A stretch of 64,000 bases of DNA from Pseudeuparius sepicola (Eukaryota; Arthropoda; Insecta; Coleoptera; Anthribidae), in contig OY987303.1 of NCBI GenBank assembly GCA_963920635.1, positions 56,692,278 to 56,756,277 of the forward strand, written 5' to 3'. The notes under the pieces were generated by a model. That model worked only from the letters and a program-made list of their open reading frames with translations. It did no database searches and had not been told where the DNA came from. Shown in pieces: positions 57,072 through 64,000 of this stretch; position 1 is the stretch's first letter; each line of letters begins with the position of its first letter. The translations under genes and the position numbers were made by a program.

Positions 57072-57432
57072 GTAATTTATAAACTTTATAACATACCTGC
57101 AATGAAATTTGAAAGTTATGAAAAATGGGATATGATAGTATGTTTTATACAATCCGGGGAAATGCCTATCTCTGTTTAACTCTTACCTACTTGTTCGGCC
57201 TACTATTAATCAAATCTATTAACTATTACTCTAACACTATTAGTCAAATTGTGTCGCAATCTTGCAAAAATGTGCTTGAAAGGATGTCATCTCTCTGGAT
57301 ACCGCTCGTAGTATAAATTTCTCGTTGCATCTGATTGTTCTCCGGCCAGATTGTATAAAACAGACTATCATATCCCATTTTTCATAACTTTCAAATTTCA
57401 TTGTAGGTATGTTATAAAGTTTATAAATTACA
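57072..57432. repeat. Hairpin element with near-identical 88-bp arms
   Basis: GTAATTTATAAACTTTATAA...GAAAAATGGGATATGATAGT at 57072-57160 is repeated inverted at 57345-57432 with two or three differences. The 63-codon frame inside the loop is unrecognised. High arm identity suggests recent formation or hairpin-driven correction. Confidence 0.8.
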
Positions 57433-57691
57433 CAAAAATAGAAAAATCTTTACTCTGCCTAAACAGCCTAAGTGAAAATTTGACAGGTAGATAATAGTAA
57501 ACATTTGTCCACGGTTGTTTCATTGTCTCACCGTCCAAAGCCTACTTGTTGAAAGGGCGTGCTTCCAATAATTATACACATGAAATCATAAAAGCTATTA
57601 GTAATTATTGATAACTACTTAAGTAAATAATTAAGTGTTATATATTTTTGGAATGGTAATTTTTTGCTCTATTAAAAAATGAAAAAACATA
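57433..57691. other. Spacer
   Basis: AT-rich, no gene. Confidence 0.35.
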
Positions 57692-58033
57692 TAGGGTGTT
57701 CCATTTAAAAAATATTTTTTTTATCCGTAACTCTTAAACCATTGACTAGAAAAAAAATGTAGTAGCAGCATTGGATTCTACGTAAAAAAGTGCTTTAAGA
57801 ATGTCTTTACAGAAACAGAAAATTTTCAACCCGAAAAAAGTTACGGCCACTTTTCGAAAACGCACATTTTCGAAAAACGCCCTGTAACTCAAGAACGGTG
57901 ACCGATATCGACTTGCGGTTTTAGCCATTAAGTTTTTCATAAAAAATGAGCCACAGACACCGACATCAGTTTTCGTCTATCTCAGTCAAAAATAGGAGTT
58001 TCCCTTTAAAAGTGTCCAATTTGGCCCACCCTG
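57692..58033. mobile_element. Short TA-flanked element (TAGGGTGTTCC...GGCCCACCCTG)
   Basis: 342 bp between TA dinucleotides. Ends are weakly inverted (AGGGTG/CACCCT). Internal CGCCCTGTAACTCAAGAACG is a phrase typical of this insect repeat class. No coding capacity. Confidence 0.6.
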
Positions 58034-58304
58034 TACAAACACTTTTCTAAGGGTAGAGGGGGGCGGTGACTTCAGTTCGTGTTTAGTCGACAAACTTCCG
58101 TTTCCCCTCGCGGAAAGTGTCGCCTCATTTCCTGACGATTTACTACCTGCCTAAGCGTGCGATAAATCCGGCTTTTTGTACACCGGTTTTTCGGTAACAA
58201 GCGCCCCATTCGGCGTGATTTAAGGGTTGGCGGTAATAAGCTGCGCAACCCCCCCTCTGGGGACTCCCCCGAGCACCCCCTGATTTATAAAACTGCGGTT
58301 CGGC
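58034..58304. other. GC-richer unassigned island
   Basis: No coding frame or repeat recognised. It may be unique host DNA. Confidence 0.35.
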
Positions 58305-59192
58305 TGTCGCTATGGCGTAGATACGGGGGGGGGGGTAGAGGGGATAATTACCCCTCCCAAGATAACCAGAACCTTATCCACATTTACCAATGAAAGTAAG
58401 GATCTGATAGCTGCTAGTTTACTAAGCGAAATAGAGCTTTTGGAAATTAAATTTAAAAATTTTAGCCAAGAAAGTCTGCCAAATTCGGGTTTTGAAACAT
58501 TACATACCTTTGTGATCCTAATTGTATATCCAAAAATATATGAACTTTTGAAAATTCTGTGTACACTGCCTGTAAGTGTAGCCTGGGCCGAAAGAAGTTT
58601 TTCATCTTTAGAAAGACTCAAATCTTGGTTGAGGTCCACTATGGGACAGGAGAGGCTTGTAGGGATGGCGCTTTTACATATTCACAGGGATATAAAACCT
58701 TGCCCTGAAACGGTGCTAAACAGATTTGCCAATAATGGTAACAAAAGGATTTTAGATTTAGTTCTATAAAAACTGGTTTATGTGTGCATATATTTTTATT
58801 TTTTTCTATTTTGACTGATTTTTTTTAGTTTATAAATGTTTTTTTTAAGATTAGGGTTTTTAAAGACTGATTTTTTTTTCTTTTGTTTTTTGTTTTTGTT
58901 TTGTTTCTGTTTTCATCAAAGAAAAAGTATATATTTTATTTTTATATTTTTTATCATTTTATATTTTGAGTTTGTTTCATTGTTCTTTGTGTTAAGTATA
59001 TAGTAACTATATTGTTATTCAATATATTACTAGTGTTGGTTTTATCTGGCTTTATAATAGTCTTTACTTATGCATACCTACCCACCTATAAAATCGTAAT
59101 AAAACCTAATAATTGGGGAACAGACGAACTATAAATAGTAGGTATTACCATTACCCCCCCCCCGGAACAAAAAGCTATCTACGCCCTTGTGT
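58305..59192 (+). mobile_element. Second hAT family, old copy
   Basis: Left TATGGCGTAGATAC plus a G run and right C run plus GCTATCTACGCCCTTGTG are inverted ends resembling, but distinct from, the CACGGGCGTAGCCA family. No 8-bp duplication is recognisable. Contains a transposase C-terminal frame. About 890 bp; probably internally deleted. Confidence 0.7.
58353..58769 (+). pseudogene. hAT transposase C-terminal dimerisation domain
   Basis: Open plus frame to a TAA at 58767-58769. Visible blocks: SFTNE-like start region, SGFETLHTFVILIVYPKIYE, LLKILCTLPVSVAWAERSFS, LERLKSWLRSTMGQERLVGM, ALLHIHRDIKP. The order 'YP.IY.LLKIL.TLPVS...ERSFS.L.RLKS.LR..M...RL.G.ALL.IH' is the C-terminal dimerisation region of hAT transposases (ZMYM1-like group). 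No start codon in the element and no zinc finger or catalytic region, so it is a remnant, though this domain has no stop. It could be mistaken for a host gene, because domesticated hAT proteins share this domain; the surrounding inverted ends argue for a transposon. Confidence 0.85.
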
Positions 59193-59742
59193 GTGTCCCA
59201 GACAATAAAATGTAACTCGACAAACTCTTGTTAAGAATTAAAATGTTGAAATACATAAATACCTTTATCAAAGATATAGGTTGTGTATATATTTGCCTTT
59301 ATGCTTTTGTACCGATTTATTTGCTTCTTATACATTAATAGCCGAAATTCCTTAAATATGTATTGATTTTTCAAAACGATGCATGCACCATCCGGCAGCG
59401 CCGCGTAAACTGTTTCGTGTGATTCGATTTGCCTAGATGCACATTTGAGGTTACATTGTTCCCTACCAAAAGTGATGTTTTAATTTCAAGAAGGTTGTTT
59501 TAACCTTAAAGGAAATGAAGGAAATTAATAAACTTTTTATTTTCCTTACCTCTGCCTTAATCCAAACAAACCATTTTTCAACCGACCCTCGGCCTATAGC
59601 TTATAATTTCCTTTGTTAGCGTTTTATTGCCTATTGTTATTTGGAGGTTACGGGGTGCGCCCAAGGAAGAAGGCAGTTAAATACATTCAACAAATGGCAA
59701 AGCTTTTTGTCGGACCCAGGTAGTCTCTTGAACAGAGTATAA
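59193..59742. other. Unassigned sequence
   Basis: No gene or repeat recognised. Confidence 0.35.
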
Positions 59743-60171
59743 ACTCTATTCAAACTAAATGCAAGTAGCCGGTAAACATTTACACGATGGAATCACATGA
59801 ACAATTCTGAGGGCTAATACGAAGCAGGGCCGCATTAAGGACGATCTCTAGGAATTTTATAATATAAAATATTAAAATAATATGCCCGAGTATTAAGAAC
59901 TTCAAAAACAAACTTTTATGGCACACCTAGACTTCTTGAAAATGTAATCGTAGCTCCAACGAAATAAACAGCGAAATAATTATATCGGAAAAAAATAAAA
60001 GTCCACTTGCAAATCAATACACATCTGTAAGAAACCCCGACTCGCTGCACTCGCCCGCCGGGTCAGATTTTATTGCCGGCTAGTCAATAGCAAGCCGATC
60101 ACGTGGGTATCACGCTCTAGCCATGGAACAACTTGTGTTTATGTTTTACTTGCGTTTAGTTTGAATAGAGT
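59743..60171. mobile_element. Element Y, complete copy
   Basis: 429 bp. Terminal repeats ACTCTATTCAAACTAAATGC then AAGT, and ACTTGCGTTTAGTTTGAATA then GAGT, are inverted with one mismatch. The interior is an inverted match to 45660-46030. No coding frame and no clear target duplication. Confidence 0.8.
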
Positions 60172-60563
60172 GTAGACTCAAAAAAGTTATGACGTTCACG
60201 TCAAATGCCGTAGGTGGCGCCTCCTATAAAAAGAAAATCACATCAAAACTATGTCAATATTTGAATTACTCGTCCCAAAGAAAACAAGGGAAGTACAATC
60301 GTGCGTCGCATTTTCTACGTGACATCACGTTATAATCACGTATCGCCCTTGTTTACAATCGCGATATCCACGGAACGTCACCGGCTCTCCACGGGCCGCC
60401 GGATTTGGGACGCGTAATCAAATCAAGGCCGGCCGTGCGACCAGCTAGCCGGCTAGCTGATCCAGCTAATGCGTCCCCGGTATTAATAAATTATTTTGCG
60501 TGACACGGGGGTGCAATCCTCATGTCGAGATTCGATGTCAATATTCCGAGTTTTTGGTATGCT
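60172..60563. other. Repeat fragment then GC-rich island
   Basis: 60175-60285 matches 9355-9450. 60290-60540 is GC-richer (CGGGCCGCCGG, GGCCGGCC, tandem AGCTAGCCGGCTAGCTGATC) with no gene. Confidence 0.4.
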
Positions 60564-62133
60564 CAGGGACTCTTTAAAGCAAGGGCACCCAGCATTATAC
60601 TTTCCAAAGTGAGGCCTCTTCTTTCCTCATTCTAATTTTTAAATTAGCTACTCTCATTTTAATTCAAATATTCACTCGTACTTAAACCTTCTAGTTTTTC
60701 AACTATACTTTCTATTGTAAACAGCCTAATAATTATCTGGCGACCAACAATCAGAGCCCATTTTGTCATACAAATTTGGCGCCCAACGTGGGGCTCGAAC
60801 CCACGACCCTGAGATTAAGAGTCTCATGCTCTACCGACTGAGCTAGCCGGGCGGAAATTGCCTGTCACTCCCACCTTCCTTGGTCTCCTGAGACCACCAA
60901 AACATAAAGGTTAGGTTTCTTCTTCTTCAAACAACCAACATACTATTTTAGGCCTTTGTTCTTATACATACCTCATCAATTTTAATTTGTTAATTATATG
61001 AATTTGTTTAATGCTAAATTGGAAAGGCAAAGAAGCAACGTACCTGCATATGAATAAACTATTGCGAAATTTATAAATTCCAGGTATTCGTAGTTCATTC
61101 ACTGTGTATGACTGGTTGCCTAATGGTGGCGGTAATTTGTAGTTCAAATTCCGCGGTATATCGGGAGTGTCAAAAGGTTATTACCTTTGGTTGGCATAAT
61201 TTTCGTTACAAAGTGATGCCAAGTATGCCATTTTATTGGAGAATCTATGAATATAGCAGGTACTTTGATTGTTCGTAAAAATTAATAATGGTTTCCATGA
61301 TTTCTAAAAATTAGACTTGACAATTTTGAGTATACAAGTGCAGAATGTGGAAACTGTCAAAGGAAAGAAATTTATTTTATAGTTGAAATCGATTTCCAGC
61401 AATTATTTCCACGAATTTAAGTAATAAGTATGGTAAGACAGTTAGTCAGTAGTGCCGATTTTGCTCATTTAAGAATTTGTCGCTATTGCACCTTATTACC
61501 AGGTTCCTGAATCCATTTGGAATAATATGTATACTTGAACTTTAGTCCCTCGTTGAATGTATCTACCAAAAGAACTTTCACAGATTTCGGGATGGACTAA
61601 TAAGATTAGGTCTAGTAGTTCTAATCATGTAGTTCTTCTCGGTGTTCATTATAAAATTTTTGTAATTTTATATCTCCAACCCTCACAAACTTAAAATAAA
61701 CTTTTAGTCTTAGATAAAAACTCTTTAAAAAAAGACCCGACTGAAGCTACCTGCTTTAATAATTTAAAATTTAGGAAATACGAGTTTTGTTTTGAACTGT
61801 GTACCTACTTATACGTAATACCCACGTAATGGGAATTAAAGGATTTCTAAAGGTGATACAGGAAAAATCTGGTTGCATTTATTGGGACTACTGAGTATCT
61901 GGAAGTAAAAATTGTGAATTATGATAGGAAATTTTTGCCTCCTTTATAATCTATGGCACTGGCATTTTACATAAAACCTGATGGCAGTTAGACACTGACA
62001 TATAACATAACCTTGTACCAGCCCCCTTGTGGTCTCCTTGGAGTCGACAGAAAACAAACCTCACCTCAAGGCTTCACTTTTCCTATGTGATAGACTGTGA
62101 AATGCTGAATCACCTTATTTTAAAGAGTCTCTG
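60564..62133 (+). mobile_element. hAT-like element H, copy 3, with internal insertion
   Basis: Ends CAGGGACTCTTTAAAGCAAG and (other strand) CAGAGACTCTTTAAAATAAG. Colinear with the inverted copy 27317-28348 except for about 565 bp at 60640-61205, which has no counterpart there and contains the tRNA-Lys sequence. Flanking octamers do not match, so this copy is older or rearranged. Confidence 0.8.
60780..60852 (-). tRNA. tRNA-Lys: tRNA-Lys (anticodon CTT)
   Basis: Perfect cloverleaf on the minus strand. Acceptor GCCCGGC/GTTGGGC (two G-T pairs), D stem GCTC/GAGC, anticodon stem TGAGA/TCTCA with loop CTCTTAA (anticodon CTT), variable GGGTC, T arm GTGGG-TTCGAGC-CCCAC, discriminator G. A and B boxes are intact. 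Odd points: the next three genomic bases are CCA, normally added after transcription, and no run of four or more T follows within 60 bases, so a usual Pol III terminator is absent. It lies inside an insertion in transposon H. It may be a functional gene, or a retro-copied mature tRNA; the CCA-containing complement also reads as a retroelement primer-binding site. Confidence 0.9.
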
Positions 62134-63887
62134 GTTTTCGCAAACGAGACATCAGATTTGGCTAATTTTTTGTCCAAATATGCGCAATATAATTTATTAT
62201 TTGAGTTGAGCATTGTTTTTTTGAAAACCTAGTAAGTAATTTTAAAAACAAACACCAAAACACACTTGGGTTGGCACTATGTGTGATAATGCCCCCTTAA
62301 AACCTATTTCTAACCTCACACCTAATTTTAATGTTTTATGGGTCAGTGACAAATTGTTTTATGGTGACAAGTGACAAATCACAAATGTTAGGTTACAAAA
62401 TTAAACCTTATTTCCTGATAAATCTAGTTCTCGTGGAAGCTACCGACCGACCCAATTTTAAACTTAGATAGCAAACATGCCGAAATATTGCGAAGACATA
62501 CGTCATATATGTGGAAAATACGGTCCGGGTTCCATTAGAAAATGAAGTTATACGGATTTAGAGGTGGCAGGAGGGACGTAAATGTTTCCTAACAATTTTC
62601 GACTCCGTCTCACCGTAAACACGGGCATAAATCTGAATAAAACTGGCTTATCCGCAAAGCAAAAATCGAGGTTCGCAAAAACAAGGTTCCCGGTACAATT
62701 TAGATTATAGACGGCACGTTAGATCGAGAAATAGAATGGTGGACTTGTTTCCAGAATTCAAATTATTGTCAAGACGAAAGTGCTGCCCTATCCTTCTTTA
62801 TCATTGTAGACAAAATAATATTTTAGTTTGAACTGAATAATACTATATATTTATTTACTTTTTTCCCTGTGAACGATCTACTATGATAATTGTATAAAAA
62901 TGAGTGCGTGCGTTGACAAAACTGAGGACACCCGATTGAATCTCGATCAGAAAACGTATCTGCTGCTGATCGCAGAAAATTCCTCAATTAGGTTAGTTGC
63001 TAATATCCCTTCTTCGTATTTCTATGATACCACAAAACAGAAAATAGTGACACTAAATGGTAAATTATTCAATGCCAACTTAAATATTACGTTGGCAGCG
63101 CTGTGATGAGGTGCAAATATTTTTTAGTTTTGATTGAGGTTCCACTCTAGGTTAAATCTTATAAAACCATTAAAACCACGAAATTATTAATAAGGAAACC
63201 ATTGACATATTTCAATATTAAAATTTGCCATCCCTTTTGTAAAATCACATCGTATAATAAAAATCTAGCAACTTTAACAAAATAAACTTAAAAATGAACG
63301 TTTATAAGGTATTAACGTTGATACGGTATTAAATCCGACAAAGCTGCGATTCTCTCTTTTGACATCTGTATGTAAACATAACCTTTATATTTTGTTTGTA
63401 ACTCAAGTAACGTTAACGTTAGTTAACCATAGATAAAGGATTTTGTTAGTTAACCACTAACCTCAATTTTGCATAATATTTTTAAGTTTACGGTGGCATC
63501 GTTTGAGAGTTTTTTTGTGTGATGTATGGATAATAATGTGCTAAGCCAGGTCATCAAGTATATGATAACCAGTAATGAAAACAATACTGTTGGCACAGCC
63601 GGGTGCTAAAGTTGTCCGCCTAGACAAATAAGTCGAGGTCAGCTAACAGCCCAACCCTGGAATGAAATTTCTACCGAGGCATGTGTACTATTTTATTCAC
63701 AACCATATCAGTTATATTTACATTAACTCTTAAATATATATTTTTTTAAACTTGGCGAAAGCACTGCAATAGGAATTTGCGTATTTATTTACTAACGATA
63801 AGATGACTTTGAAACTCGCCTTGAAAGAAACAATTATTGACATATGAGGGCATCTATATGATATTATGTTTTTTTTTTAAATAAAAG
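62134..63887. other. Unassigned AT-rich sequence
   Basis: A 68-codon plus ATG frame (62900-63106, MSACVDKTEDTRLNLDQKTY...) is protein-like in composition but unrecognised, and could be a small exon or chance. 62340-62395 shares GTGACAAATCACAAATGTTA with 48722-48785. Around 63410-63465 GTTAACGTTAGTTAACCA-type words repeat. No gene supported. Confidence 0.35.
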
Positions 63888-64000
63888 CGTTGGCTTTAAA
63901 TCAAAAAGTCGAATGTGTTTCAATGGAAAATATAGAAGAATTTTTAAGAAGTGGACCACCAGTCCTTTTGCCACAGATGGTAAAAAAAACTATAGAAATT
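63888..64000 (+). CDS. Possible exon or ORF running off the window end
   Basis: A T-run followed by AAATAAAAG (63869-63887) resembles a 3' splice site. Downstream an open frame runs ALNQKVECVSMENIEEFLRS, then GPPVLLPQMVKKTIEI, to the last base, with an in-frame ATG at 63923. No stop is met in 113 bases. The protein is not recognised. It could be the first or an internal exon of a host gene or the start of a transposon gene; the downstream sequence is needed to tell. The length is too short for confidence. Confidence 0.3.

Noticed and set aside
58353..58769. Host hAT-derived (ZMYM1-like) gene
   Set aside because: Only the dimerisation domain is present and it lies between inverted transposon ends, so a transposon remnant is the simpler reading.

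Overview
This 64 kb window is AT-rich eukaryotic DNA, most likely from an insect. A beetle is a plausible guess, but the sequence alone does not fix the order. The reasons are: no long open reading frames or operons; dense decayed transposable elements (Tc1/mariner-like with TA target duplications, hAT with 8-bp duplications, Penelope-like elements); many short TAGGTA/TACCTA tracts; and one eukaryotic tRNA-Lys sequence that also carries an encoded CCA. I see no complete host protein-coding gene. The window reads as intergenic or intronic sequence in which mobile elements have repeatedly inserted into one another. Islands of higher-GC, apparently unique DNA separate them.

Layout. 0.9-9.5 kb: remnants of a DDE transposase, a repeat with an array of nested palindromes (about 2.0-2.2 kb), a repeat 'X' split by a 1,128-bp hAT derivative with a perfect 8-bp target duplication, and two TA-flanked elements sharing CAGGGT(G) ends. 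10.5-25.8 kb: the most striking large feature, a 2.4-kb GC-richer segment present twice in opposite orientation (10.5-12.9 and 23.3-25.8 kb). The intervening 10.4 kb holds a second X copy, a 920-bp element studded with an 11-mer, a Penelope-like remnant between 200-bp inverted arms, and hAT copy 2 inside an older hAT-like element 'H'. 25.8-39.4 kb: a complete H element (1,032 bp), tRNA-derived relics, a third X fragment, a long-TIR TA element, and a Penelope-like element with recognisable reverse transcriptase motifs. 39.4-41.1 kb: two ACGT-rich minisatellite blocks around a frameshifted coding remnant, then a 610-bp purine-only pentamer array. 41.3-42.5 kb: a tandem duplication with a coding-like substitution pattern. 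44.2-49 kb: a 1-kb long-TIR element, a CpG-rich patch, a DDE transposase fragment, and a Penelope-like 3' end carrying an inverted reverse transcriptase piece. 48.9-57.5 kb: several dispersed repeat families, hAT copy 3 inside a foldback element, and more hairpin elements. 58.3-64 kb: a second hAT family with a dimerisation domain, an H copy carrying a perfect tRNA-Lys cloverleaf with encoded CCA, and a possible exon running off the end.

The genes do not form a pathway. The biology here is element-on-element insertion, amplification of internally deleted (non-autonomous) elements, and structural rearrangement. Most of the longer open frames are chance or lie inside repeats. Coordinates of repeat boundaries were read by eye and may be off by some tens of bases except where a target duplication is given.
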